Source of the DNA: a virus
IMG/VR virus record: IMGVR_UViG_3300028590_000551
Coordinates: 1 to 51,509 of that record
DNA length: 51,509 nt
Direction: 5' to 3' (one strand)
In this document: in pieces, positions 40,065-47,744 of the stretch
Layout: the number at the start of each line of letters is the position of its first letter
How positions within the stretch are numbered: position 1 is the first letter of the stretch
Translations under genes and position numbers: made by a program
Notes under the pieces: model-generated
The model's database searches: none
Told to the model about the DNA's origin: nothing
The model's input: the letters and a program-made list of their open reading frames with translations, nothing else

Positions 40065-42027
40065 CGGCGGCGCACGCACGCAGCTGGGCTTTCACCTGCC
40101 CGACATCACCGCCGTGTCGCGCCTGCGCGCGGGCGAAATCGTGGTGGATCTGTTCGCCGGTGGTGGTGGCGCCAGCAAGGCGCTGGAAACCGCACTGGCC
40201 CGCGCCGTGGACGTGGCGATCAACCACAACCCGTGGGCGATCGGCATGCACGCCGCGAACCACCCTTACACCAAGCACCTGTGCGAAGACGTTTGGGAAG
40301 CGGACCCGGTGAAGGAAGCTGCGGGCCGCCCCGTAGGTTGGCTGCACGCCAGCCCGGACTGCACGCACTTCAGCCAGGCCAAGGGTGGTCAGCCGCGCGA
40401 TCGCGCCACGCGATCACTGGCCTGGGTGATTCCGAAATGGGCCGGCAGCCTGAAGCGCAACGGCCGGGCGCCGCGGATCATCAGCATGGAAAACGTCATG
40501 CAGATGATGAAGTGGGGACCGCTGGTCGCCAAGCGTGACAAGGCCACGGGGCGCGTGGTGAAACTGGATGGCACGGTGGCCGCAAAGGGCGAACGCGTGC
40601 CGCTGCAGCAGCAGTTCCTGATCCCCGACAAGCGGCGCGAGGGCCAGACCTGGCGCCAGTTCATTGGCGTGATGCGGGCGCTGGGCTACGTGGCCGAGTG
40701 GCGGAAACTGAAGGCATGCGACTACGGCGCCGGCACCAGCCGCGAACGGTTGTTCGCCGTGTTCCGCTGCGACGGTGAACCGATCCGCTGGCCGGAGCCT
40801 ACCCACGGGCCGGGCAGGGCGCACCCGTACGTGACGGCCGCCGACTGCATCGACTGGTCGATTCCTTGCCCGTCCATCTTCACCCGCGCCAGGCCGCTGG
40901 CCGATGCCACCATGAAGCGCATCGCCCGGGGCGTGAAGCGCTACGTGCTGGACGCCGCCGAGCCGTTCATCGTGCACGCCACGCACGGCGGCGAGCGCCG
41001 CCCGCACGGCGCCAGCGAACCCGGGCCGACGAGCACGGCCGCAAACCGCGGCGAACTGATGGCGGTGTCACCCACGCTTGTGGAGTGTGCCAATGCATCG
41101 GCCGATGGTGTGGCTTCCGCCGACGCGCCCCTGCGCACGATCACGGCTTGGCCGAAGGGCGGTTCGCACGCCGTCGCCGCACCGGTGATGGTGCAGGCCG
41201 GCCACGGCGAAGGCAAGCCCCGGGCAGGGCGGTGGAGTTACGGCGCCAATGACCCGCAGCAGCCCATCGGCACCATCGTGGCAAGCGGCGGCGGTCAGGC
41301 ACTGGCAGCGGCTGCCCTGGTGAAGTTCCGGCACGACAGCGAGGGCGCGCCCGTCGACGCGCCGCTGCCGACCATCACCAGTGGCGCAGGCGCAGCACGC
41401 CCCGCCGGTGCGGCGCACGCCATGGGCGTGATGACGGCGCACCTGGAACAGGCCAATGGCGGCTTCTACGACGGCGACGGAAAGGCCGCAGACGAACCGC
41501 TGTCAACCATCACCAGCAGCGGGACGCAACAGCGACTGGTAACCGCGCACCTCGTCACCAACACCAGCGGACACGCCGGCGCATCCTGCGACGATGCGGT
41601 GCCCACGATCACGACAGGCGGACACCATGGCGTCGTGCAGTGCACCCTTAGCCCGGAACACGAAGCTGGCGCGCTGCGGGTCGCCGCCTTCCTGACACGC
41701 TATTACGGCACGGGCGGACAGCATGGCGAACTGGACGACCCGCTGGCCACCATCACCACGAAGGATCGCCTGGCGCTGGTCACCGTACGGGTGCAGGGCG
41801 TGCCGCACGTCATCGTCGACATCGGCCTGCGCATGCTGCAGCGGCATGAACTCTTCCGCGCGCAGGGTTTCCCGCCGGACTACATCATTGACCGCATGGC
41901 ATGCGGCACGCCGCTTTCCGGCAGCCGCAGCGTGGCCATGGTGGGCAATAGCGTCAGCCCGCCGCCGCTGCACGCGATCGCCGTCGCCAACCTGGACCCG
42001 GCCGACGCCGACAGGATGGCCGCGTGA
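40057..42027 (+). CDS. DNA (cytosine-5) methyltransferase with repeat-rich target domain
   Basis: A 656-residue enzyme that methylates cytosine C5 using S-adenosylmethionine. Motif I is DLFAGGGGAS (31-40), motif IV is SPDC (99-102; C102 nucleophile, with SPDC instead of PC-Q), motif VI is ENV (145-147), motif VIII is SRERLF (228-233), and motif X includes GNSVSPP (630-636). Between them, about 355-570, six degenerate copies of a D-x-PL-x-TIT unit occur (355, 399, 434, 479, 512, 560). This target-recognition region is long, so the protein is above the usual 400-450. Probably an orphan methylase for anti-restriction. No endonuclease is next to it. Confidence 0.85.
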   Translation: MADGGARTQLGFHLPDITAVSRLRAGEIVVDLFAGGGGASKALETALARAVDVAINHNPWAIGMHAANHPYTKHLCEDVWEADPVKEAAGRPVGWLHASPDCTHFSQAKGGQPRDRATRSLAWVIPKWAGSLKRNGRAPRIISMENVMQMMKWGPLVAKRDKATGRVVKLDGTVAAKGERVPLQQQFLIPDKRREGQTWRQFIGVMRALGYVAEWRKLKACDYGAGTSRERLFAVFRCDGEPIRWPEPTHGPGRAHPYVTAADCIDWSIPCPSIFTRARPLADATMKRIARGVKRYVLDAAEPFIVHATHGGERRPHGASEPGPTSTAANRGELMAVSPTLVECANASADGVASADAPLRTITAWPKGGSHAVAAPVMVQAGHGEGKPRAGRWSYGANDPQQPIGTIVASGGGQALAAAALVKFRHDSEGAPVDAPLPTITSGAGAARPAGAAHAMGVMTAHLEQANGGFYDGDGKAADEPLSTITSSGTQQRLVTAHLVTNTSGHAGASCDDAVPTITTGGHHGVVQCTLSPEHEAGALRVAAFLTRYYGTGGQHGELDDPLATITTKDRLALVTVRVQGVPHVIVDIGLRMLQRHELFRAQGFPPDYIIDRMACGTPLSGSRSVAMVGNSVSPPPLHAIAVANLDPADADRMAA

Positions 42028-42440
42028 GCCGAGGGCATCAGGTAGTGGTGGTCACCGGCCGGCTGGGTGCAGATCCGGCAGTGAAGGCGCCACCCAGCGG
42101 CGGCATGGTGGCCGAACTGCGCGTGGCGGTCAGCGAGTCCTACAAGGATCGCGCCGGCAACCGCACGGAACACAAGGAGTGGATACGCATCAAGGTGTTC
42201 GGCCAGGCTGCGGAAGCCGTCCAGCGCTTCCTGAAGAAAGGCGGCCTAGTAACGGTGCAGGGCAGGTTGCACACCGAAAAGTGGACGGCAGGCGACGGCA
42301 GCGACCGCTACAGCACGTGGGTCTATGCCTCGCCCAGCGGCGTGGACATCCACCATCAGCCGGAACACGAAAGCACGCGGGCAGCGCACAGGGGACGCGC
42401 TGCAACGCCCGAACCGGAACCGGCCGCCCCAACCGCGTAG
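42024..42440 (+). CDS. ssb: Single-stranded DNA-binding protein
   Basis: A 138-residue OB-fold protein from GTG 42024 (GTGA overlap). The pattern VVTGRLGADPAVKAPPSGGM, then AVSESYKDRAGNRTEHKEWI and VFGQAAEAVQRFLKKGGLVT, is that of bacterial and phage SSB. It binds ssDNA during phage replication. The C-terminal tail ends EPEPAAPTA instead of the acidic DDDIPF tip that docks host repair enzymes, so partner binding may differ. It is the last gene of the rightward early operon before attP in the circular genome. Confidence 0.85.
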   Translation: MSRGHQVVVVTGRLGADPAVKAPPSGGMVAELRVAVSESYKDRAGNRTEHKEWIRIKVFGQAAEAVQRFLKKGGLVTVQGRLHTEKWTAGDGSDRYSTWVYASPSGVDIHHQPEHESTRAAHRGRAATPEPEPAAPTA

Positions 42441-42462
42441 GACTGGGTGGACGATGACGACT

Positions 42463-43437
42463 TCAGGTTCTGACCGCCGGCAGCCGCTTGGAACGCGGGT
42501 GATGCGCAGCAGCGGTGCGCAGCGTGGTGATGTCGACGCCGAGGTAATGCGTGGTGGTGTCAGCATCAGCGTGGCCCAGCAGCTGCGCCAGCGCCATGAT
42601 GTTTACGCCGCGCTTGTGCAGTTCAGTCGCGAACGCTGCGCGCAGCAGGTGCGGGTAATGGCCGGACCACGGCCGCCCGGTGTAGGCCGCTTCCAGGCGC
42701 GCGAAGCCGCACGCCAGGCCCAAGGCGCGACGTGCATACCGGTTGACCACGACCCACACGCTGCGGCCGTCGCGGAGCGCCTTTCCATGGCGCGTCACGA
42801 ACAAGGCGCTGCGCTTGCCTGGCCGCACCGTGGCGCGCAGGCGCAGGTAAGTCTGCAGGAGGCCGTACCAGGACGGACCGAACGGCACCAGGCGGTCGAC
42901 GCCGCCTTTCCCGCGGACGTACAGGAAGCCATCGATGCGCACGCTGCCAAGTTCCAGCGTGGCCAATTCGCTGGCGCGCAGGCCGCACTGGTAAAGCGTG
43001 GCCATGATGAAGTGATCCCGAAAGCCCACGAACGTGGACAGGTCCGGCGCCGCCAGCAGCAGGCCCACTTCGTGATCCGACAGCGCCCGCGGCAATCGCT
43101 GCGGTGCACGCTTCTGGCGTGGGTAGCCATCGGGCTGCCAGGCGTCCGGATCGGCGACCTTCAGCCAGTTGAACCACGTGCGCAGGGCCGACAGTTCCAG
43201 GTTCAACGACGCCTGTTTCAGCTGGTCGCGCGTGCGCCGCGTGGCCACGTAGCGTGCCACCGGGTCCAACTCGTCGGGCACGTGCACCGCGAACGCCGCA
43301 TAGCGCGACACCGTCGCGCGGTACGCACGCACCGTCGCCGGGCTTCGACCCATGCTGCGCAAGGTGATGACGAAGCGATCCAGCAGCCGGTCAATCTGAC
43401 AATATCCGTGTCTTAGCACCACCAACGGAAATCCCAC
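42463..43437 (-). CDS. int: Integrase-type tyrosine recombinase next to attR (third of three)
   Basis: A 324-residue tyrosine recombinase, the best candidate for the phage integrase because it ends the prophage, 70 bases from attR, on the opposite strand. It has a SAM-like N-terminal domain (about 15-110) and a complete catalytic set: R154 (CGLRASE), K177 (GKGG), H263 and R266 (PHLLR), H289 (GHAD) and Y298 (THYL). It is XerC/D-like in size and motifs, matching the Xer-type att. The start is GTG 43437; no good ribosome site is seen. It faces the SSB gene convergently. Confidence 0.85.
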   Translation of the reverse strand: MGFPLVVLRHGYCQIDRLLDRFVITLRSMGRSPATVRAYRATVSRYAAFAVHVPDELDPVARYVATRRTRDQLKQASLNLELSALRTWFNWLKVADPDAWQPDGYPRQKRAPQRLPRALSDHEVGLLLAAPDLSTFVGFRDHFIMATLYQCGLRASELATLELGSVRIDGFLYVRGKGGVDRLVPFGPSWYGLLQTYLRLRATVRPGKRSALFVTRHGKALRDGRSVWVVVNRYARRALGLACGFARLEAAYTGRPWSGHYPHLLRAAFATELHKRGVNIMALAQLLGHADADTTTHYLGVDITTLRTAAAHHPRSKRLPAVRT

Positions 43438-43507
43438 CCATTCAGAATAGCGGATAAACCGTAGAATATTCAGATAGATGCAGAGCGTATCTAAGGCATC
43501 GCCTTAG

Positions 43508-43535
43508 CTAGTACATAATAGGCATTATGCGAAAT
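43508..43535 (-). other. attR, hybrid Xer-type site
   Basis: On the minus strand the 28 bp read as a perfect XerC-type arm ATTTCGCATAA (chromosome side), central TGCCTA, and a degraded XerD-type arm TTATGTACTAG (phage side). The 15-bp core is at 43513-43527. Seen on the plus strand it is in D-to-C orientation, opposite to the site at 45108-45135. A 7-bp palindrome (CTAAGGC, ATC, GCCTTAG; 43491-43507) lies just inside the phage and may be an arm site. Confidence 0.8.
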
Positions 43536-43776
43536 GGCTGGTTGGGCGAGATGAGGGTCGGCAGGGATTCGTGAGAAAAACAGCCGAATCGGCTCTAACA
43601 CCATGATTCAACGAGGAAACACCCCTCGACGTCAGGCAGTGCGTGGATTACAGACTTAGGCTTGATCGAACCAGAAGCCGCGTGACCCAGGCATTTCTGA
43701 AGTGCTGCTTAGGCACGCGTGCCCTTCTTGAATATTGGATTCAAGAGTTTCCACGCTCCTGACCCAACGGAAACCC
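43536..43776. other. Gene-poor stretch after attR
   Basis: No convincing gene is seen. It contains the inverted repeat TCTTGAAT, ATTGG, ATTCAAGA (43726-43746), the palindrome GCACGCGTGC (43713-43722), and AGCCGAATCGGCT near 43581. It may hold the decayed partner (toxin) of the following antitoxin-like gene, but nothing can be aligned by eye. Confidence 0.4.
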
Positions 43777-43935
43777 TCAAGAAGGCTCCGACCATCGCCT
43801 GATCCATTGCAGTAGTTCCTCGTGCGGGATCGTACGTCCAGCGTCGACGTCGGCGATACCTTCGCGGGTCCGCCGATCCTTCTCTTCCTCGGTCAATTCC
43901 GGAAGGAGTGCTAGCAGTTTGTCTTCAGGGCTCAT
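43777..43935 (-). CDS. Antitoxin-like small protein (orphan)
   Basis: A 52-residue acidic protein. The pattern REGIADVDAGRTIPHEELLQ, then WIRRW, is typical of small type II antitoxins, with a helix of Asp/Glu-rich character and a short C-terminal toxin-wrapping segment. No toxin gene is evident on either side. It starts 17 bases after the SseB-like gene and may be co-transcribed. Antitoxin orphans can protect cells from related toxins. Confidence 0.55.
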   Translation of the reverse strand: MSPEDKLLALLPELTEEEKDRRTREGIADVDAGRTIPHEELLQWIRRWSEPS

Positions 43936-43952
43936 AGGCCGATGAGCTGCGC

Positions 43953-44714
43953 TCAAGTTGGCTTGATGCTCGTGAACATGGGCACGATCTGGGGATCATC
44001 CAGGCCCGCCGGCAAAGGCTGCGATACGTCGTGGACCGCCAAGTCGATGATGACGTCCAAATCTGAGCATAAGGGCTGTATGGCGGTGGTCACCAGACGA
44101 GCCGCCCGCTCGGCGAAAGCCAGGTCGACCACCAGCCAGATCAACAGACCGGGAGGCTGTTCGACGCCCCCCGACGAGTGAGTTTCCAGGAGATACGCCG
44201 ACGAGACGAAGTCGGCGTGTTCAAGGCTGCCGCTGATGGCCGGAGCGAGCCAAGCCGGTGCGGCTTGGGCAGGTCTCACCGCGAACTCCGCCGGCTCCAG
44301 CCGTTCCACCCTGGCCAGAAAGCCCGTATCCAACAATGCCGCAACCTCTTCCGGGTAGAGGACAACGCCGTCGTCGTTGGGATTGAGCATCAACGTAGCG
44401 CCGCGAGTACCGGTTAGCAGCTCACGGCCTGGAACTCCCAGAATTCTGACAGCAGCCGAACTGGCCGCCTGCGCCTTGTCGAGCGAGGTAAAGAAGGGGA
44501 TCGCATCGAAACCGTCAGGATGGCGGAACTGGACCAGCCGCAGTGTCCGCGCGTCATCCGAGACGGGCGCATGCACGTACACGATCGCATCCATCAGTCG
44601 CTTGAAGAATGCGCGTTCCTCGGCTGCGCTGTCGCGGGCCCGTTCAAAGGAAGCCTCCAGCGCTGCCTCTGCGGACGTAGTCCCTCTTGCACGCGGCCTG
44701 CTCGGTTGCTTCAT
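43953..44714 (-). CDS. SseB family protein
   Basis: A 253-residue protein with the SseB N-terminal domain signature RGATLMLNPNDDGVVLYPEE and FVSSAYLLE, plus a C-terminal SseB-type domain. Proteins of this family are linked to serine sensitivity or act as substrate- or chaperone-like partners in secretion islands; the biochemical role is not clear. The ATG at 44714 is chosen because it follows the preceding stop by 2 bases; an upstream extension to 44756 is possible. It lies between the BPSL0761-like gene and the antitoxin-like gene. Confidence 0.65.
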   Translation of the reverse strand: MKQPSRPRARGTTSAEAALEASFERARDSAAEERAFFKRLMDAIVYVHAPVSDDARTLRLVQFRHPDGFDAIPFFTSLDKAQAASSAAVRILGVPGRELLTGTRGATLMLNPNDDGVVLYPEEVAALLDTGFLARVERLEPAEFAVRPAQAAPAWLAPAISGSLEHADFVSSAYLLETHSSGGVEQPPGLLIWLVVDLAFAERAARLVTTAIQPLCSDLDVIIDLAVHDVSQPLPAGLDDPQIVPMFTSIKPT

Positions 44715-44716
44715 AG

Positions 44717-44989
44717 TCAGATGCGATGAGGGCCAAGCGGGTATCCGGAGAACCAATCCGCCTCGATCTCGCTGCTCAGGTAGGGTCGTACGAAGGCCGA
44801 CTGGGTCAGCGCTCGCAGCCGCTCTTCGTGCTCAGCAATCGCCTCGATGTCGCTGACGGTTGGATAGTGCCGCAGCAGTCGATATGCCTCTTGCCGCACC
44901 TCTTTGGGCACGGCTTGGCTGGCCGCTAGCTGCCGGAGGAACGCGCCCGCCTGCAACACATTGCGGGTGCGCTCAGATGGCGTCGTCAT
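44717..44989 (-). CDS. BPSL0761 family protein
   Basis: A 90-residue protein of the BPSL0761 family: MTTPSERTRNVLQAGAFLRQ, then VPKEVRQEAYRLLRHYPTVS. The family is widespread in proteobacteria near mobile elements and has no established function. It is the first gene of the leftward trio that runs through the SseB-like and antitoxin-like genes. Confidence 0.75.
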   Translation of the reverse strand: MTTPSERTRNVLQAGAFLRQLAASQAVPKEVRQEAYRLLRHYPTVSDIEAIAEHEERLRALTQSAFVRPYLSSEIEADWFSGYPLGPHRI

Positions 44990-45069
44990 GACATCAAGAA
45001 TGGCTGGAACTAAGGAATGCTTAGCTTATCGCGTCTGTGGCCGGCTAGCGCACGGTGCAACTACAGACC

Positions 45070-45098
45070 TTGCGATTTCCAAATTAATCCGGTATAAT
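45070..45098 (+). promoter_or_regulatory. Strong sigma-70 type promoter, rightward
   Basis: TTGCGA (45070-45075), a 17-bp spacer and TATAAT (45093-45098), read rightwards through the dif-like site to the YkgJ-like gene at 45318. Confidence 0.65.
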
Positions 45099-45107
45099 CA
45101 ATAACTT

Positions 45108-45135
45108 ACTTCGCATAACGTCGCTTATGTAAAAC
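45108..45135 (+). other. Second dif-like XerC/XerD site
   Basis: On the plus strand: XerC-type arm ACTTCGCATAA (10 of 11 with the chromosomal-side arm of attR), central CGTCGC, XerD-type arm TTATGTAAAAC. The inner CATAA and TTATG are the conserved inverted core of dif. Its orientation is opposite to attR. No second copy of its central hexamer was found, so any transfer partner is outside the window. Confidence 0.65.
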
Positions 45136-45317
45136 CGCGGCGTGGCCGGCTTGGTGAGTCTGGTGTTTGAATGGCTCCGCCCTTGATCGGTGTCTTGCTC
45201 ACGTTGCGGCTAGCCCGCGCCGGACGCTCCAGCCCTGATAGCCTTCAGTTCCGCGAGCATGATGGGCGCAGGCTTGGTAGGTTTTGAGGATGAACCGGGC
45301 ACGCTTGAGGAGCACCG
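45136..45317. other. Intergenic stretch with possible gene fragment
   Basis: Together with 44990-45107 this leaves about 330 bases without a gene, apart from the promoter and the dif-like site. On the minus strand, 45199-45312 is open and reads LKRARFILKTYQACAHHARG, ending in a stop, with no start in its own right; it may be the tail of a decayed gene. Nothing more was recognised. Confidence 0.35.
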
Positions 45318-45920
45318 ATGACGCAGCAAACGGATGACTCAGAGCGCGATCCTGCTCAGGCCAAGAAGAATGCCCAGGCGAATTTCGATCGAATGCTTAC
45401 TGGCATTCCGATGGAAATCCAAGACAGAGAAGCCAGCTTGGCCAGTCGGCTGGCCGACTTGCCTGGAAGCCCGATAAAGAAGCTGCGCGCCTTGCACAAG
45501 GAAATGGAGATCCTATCCGCGGCGATGGCTCCGTATGTCGCATGCAGTGCGGGCTGCTCGGCATGTTGCCACTACCCGGTGCACCTTTATCCCGTTGAGG
45601 CCGAGCTTATTGAGAAGCGCTCCTCGCATTCTCGGTTGCCGAAGCCGCTTCCTAGTGCCGACTTCCATGGTTCGCCCTGCCCCTTCCTCATCCAGGAACA
45701 ATGCTCGATTTACGAGGACCGTCCAATGGTTTGCCGCCAGCATGTTGCGTTGACCAACACGGCGTACTGGTGCGATTCGGTCAGATCGGGCGAAATCACT
45801 TTGCCGATGGCCCAACTCTCCAAAGTTCAAGAAGCTTTTCATGAGCTCGTAGCAAAGGATGGCCGCACGACCCCCATGGACATCAGACAGATCTTTGCGG
45901 TACCCGGCGAAAGCTCCTAG
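45318..45920 (+). CDS. YkgJ family cysteine cluster protein
   Basis: A 200-residue protein with the zinc/iron-chelating CxxxCxxCC pattern: CSAGCSACCHYP (about 75-86) and a second cluster CSIYEDRPMVCRQH. Members bind a metal, perhaps an Fe-S or zinc centre; no reaction is established. GAGGA lies 8 bases before ATG 45318. It is downstream of the strong promoter at 45070-45098 and stands alone on the plus strand. Confidence 0.75.
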   Translation: MTQQTDDSERDPAQAKKNAQANFDRMLTGIPMEIQDREASLASRLADLPGSPIKKLRALHKEMEILSAAMAPYVACSAGCSACCHYPVHLYPVEAELIEKRSSHSRLPKPLPSADFHGSPCPFLIQEQCSIYEDRPMVCRQHVALTNTAYWCDSVRSGEITLPMAQLSKVQEAFHELVAKDGRTTPMDIRQIFAVPGESS

Positions 45921-45988
45921 GCATGGGAGTGCCTGAGAACTTGTCCGGACAGCGTTCTTTCGCGCGAGATATGCGCGTAACGGGAATG

Positions 45989-46381
45989 TCAGGACTGATG
46001 GAACCGCGCTTCTTGTGTCCGCCCACCGTAGCCATAGGCCGAGGCGCGCGCATCGTGGACATGGACATAGCTTGTCGGGTGCACGGGGCCTAACAGGCGC
46101 TCAAAGCAAGCGAATACCTCGGCAAGATACTCTGCCTTCTCCGCTTTGGTGTTGGTCTCATCCGTCACGCTGATCTCCAGCGAGAAGCTTGAGACGCCAA
46201 TCTCGCTCAGCGTCTTTCCTCCAATCAGCCAATCTTCAGGCCGGACATTCGTGATGATCGTCGCGATCAGGTCCGCCTTCTTTCCTTGAATCCGGCTGGT
46301 CAGATCGCTTACCAGGGTAGATATCTTCGCGGTCAGCGCCGGAGACGTAGATGCAGAGACTTTGATGTTGATCAGAGGCAT
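45989..46381 (-). CDS. Tautomerase family protein
   Basis: A 130-residue protein beginning MPLINIKVSASTSPALTAKI, with the catalytic Pro2 of tautomerases exposed after Met removal, as in 4-oxalocrotonate tautomerase and MIF-like proteins. The length is nearer the MIF-like two-unit type. It follows the MDR oxidoreductase gene by 26 bases and is probably co-transcribed with it. The substrate is unknown. Confidence 0.75.
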   Translation of the reverse strand: MPLINIKVSASTSPALTAKISTLVSDLTSRIQGKKADLIATIITNVRPEDWLIGGKTLSEIGVSSFSLEISVTDETNTKAEKAEYLAEVFACFERLLGPVHPTSYVHVHDARASAYGYGGRTQEARFHQS

Positions 46382-46407
46382 GAAGGGCCTCGTGTGAAGC
46401 CGATAGG

Positions 46408-47409
46408 CTAGTTGATGGCGATGACCACTTTGCCGATGGGCCTTCCATGTTCCATGCGCGCAAACGCGTCAGCCGCTTCAGCGAAAGGAAAGATGGTGTC
46501 GATAACCGGCACGATGGCGTGCTCGTCGATGAAGCGGATGAGCGCTTGGGTCATTCTCTTGGAACCCACTACCACTCCGGTGAGCGACTTTCCGCCGATG
46601 AGTGAGAAGGGATCGATGCTCAATGCGAATCCGCCAACGACGCCACCGATGGTCACGACATGGCCGCCGGGGCGCAGGCTTCGCAGCGAGCGAGCGATCG
46701 TGCCGGCGCCACCGATGTCCATCACCAGGTCTACGCCGCCGGTCGTGCGGAGCACCGTTTCATCCCAGTTGGGATCGGTGTTGTAGTTGATGGCGGCCTG
46801 TGCACCCAATGCCACCATGTGCTCGATGCCCTCTTCCCTCGAAGAGAGCACCGTGACGCGCAAGCCGGCTGCCAGCGCGAGTTGGACCGCCCATGTAGAA
46901 ACGCCGCCGGTGCCCTGAATCAGCACTTGAGCTCCATGGGGCAACGCGCCCAGCTCAAACAACGCGTGCCAGGCAGTGACCCCTGCGCAGGCGATCGTAG
47001 AAGCTTGCTCCCATGACAGAGTGCGTGGCGCGTGCACCAATGCACTTTGATCCACCACCAGATGTGTCGTCAGCACACCGTCGATGTTGCCACCCAGCGA
47101 CAGGGACAGCGCTTGCTCGCTGGGAAATCCCTCAGTCCACCGCGGAAAGAAGATGGGGAGTACGGCATCACCGATGGAGAAGTCGGTGATCGCCGAACCT
47201 ACAGCTACTACTTGTCCGGCGGCGTCCGACAATGGGATGCGGGCTTCGCCGGCCCCCATCTGACCGTGAGCAACGAGTAAGTCACGGTAGTTGAGCGAGG
47301 CGGCCTTGACGGCCAGTAGCACCTGGTGTTCGCCCAAGGACGAGGGCGGAACCTCGATCCTGTGAAGGCTTTGTGGACCCTGTCCACGGATGATGCGGTA
47401 GGCGTGCAT
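46408..47409 (-). CDS. Zinc-independent MDR oxidoreductase (quinone-reductase-like)
   Basis: A 333-residue protein of the medium-chain dehydrogenase/reductase superfamily. It has VLLAVKAASLNYRDLLVAHG (N-terminal GroES-like part), the Rossmann signature GTGGVSTWAVQLALAAGLRV, and AINYNTDPNWDETVL for NADP specificity. The catalytic zinc cysteines are not seen, so it fits the quinone oxidoreductase or enoyl reductase type. The start ATG 47409 has TGAGG 6 bases upstream and is preferred to the longer frame to 47487. It may handle reactive aldehydes or quinones. Confidence 0.75.
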   Translation of the reverse strand: MHAYRIIRGQGPQSLHRIEVPPSSLGEHQVLLAVKAASLNYRDLLVAHGQMGAGEARIPLSDAAGQVVAVGSAITDFSIGDAVLPIFFPRWTEGFPSEQALSLSLGGNIDGVLTTHLVVDQSALVHAPRTLSWEQASTIACAGVTAWHALFELGALPHGAQVLIQGTGGVSTWAVQLALAAGLRVTVLSSREEGIEHMVALGAQAAINYNTDPNWDETVLRTTGGVDLVMDIGGAGTIARSLRSLRPGGHVVTIGGVVGGFALSIDPFSLIGGKSLTGVVVGSKRMTQALIRFIDEHAIVPVIDTIFPFAEAADAFARMEHGRPIGKVVIAIN

Positions 47410-47486
47410 GAGCCTCATTCGGCGAGTTTGGTGAGAGGTGGCGATCGAGATGGCGCAATGACACAACGCATTCTTTGATGACGCCA

Positions 47487-47687
47487 TTAATGAACAATAT
47501 GGGCCGGATAGCCGATCGAGCTGAGTGCTTGCTTTATCAGCTCAAGCGGACGGCGGGTTTCGAGACTGATGCGGCGTTGGTCCGGCATGAACTGCGCCCG
47601 CATCGAGGGGTCTACGCTCATCAGCGCACGTCGAATGGGTGCCACACATGCGCTGCAAGCCATGGCCGGGATATGTAGTCGATGCAT
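47487..47687 (-). CDS. Small HMA-domain metal-binding protein
   Basis: A 66-residue protein of the heavy-metal-associated fold. The usual GMTCxxC loop is changed to AMACSAC (C11 and C14), and the C-terminus (ELIKQALSSIGYPAHIV) has the helix and last strand of the domain. It lies downstream of cueR on the same strand, so it may be a copper chaperone or buffer of that operon. ATG 47687 is chosen; TTG 47702 also has GGAG nearby. Confidence 0.65.
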   Translation of the reverse strand: MHRLHIPAMACSACVAPIRRALMSVDPSMRAQFMPDQRRISLETRRPLELIKQALSSIGYPAHIVH

Positions 47688-47744
47688 GCGTTGCTGCTCC
47701 AACCAGCAGGGTTAGCCAGCGTCAGGCTTCCCACTGTGGCAACG

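Larger units (their letters stand above)
175..43527. mobile_element. Complete siphovirus prophage in a dif-like site
   Basis: A 15-bp direct repeat, ACATAATAGGCATTA, marks both ends (175-189 and 43513-43527). Between them lie all modules of a lambda-like temperate siphovirus of about 43 kb: terminase, portal, capsid, tail, lysis, divergent repressor/cro switch, early genes and an integrase gene next to the right end. Only the repressor, a lipoprotein and the right-end integrase run leftwards. No gene is obviously broken, so the prophage looks intact. The repeat is the XerD-proximal half, centre and first bases of the XerC half of a Xer-type site, which places integration at dif or a dif-like site rather than in a tRNA gene. 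Confidence 0.9.
43536..45135. mobile_element. Candidate dif module (pdif-like), 1.6 kb
   Basis: A short gene group lies between two Xer-type sites in opposite orientation (attR at 43508-43535 and the site at 45108-45135). It holds an antitoxin-like gene and SseB-like and BPSL0761-like genes, all on the minus strand. The layout matches pdif modules in Acinetobacter plasmids, which move small gene sets, often toxin-antitoxin systems, by XerCD. Movement of this piece is an inference. Confidence 0.5.
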
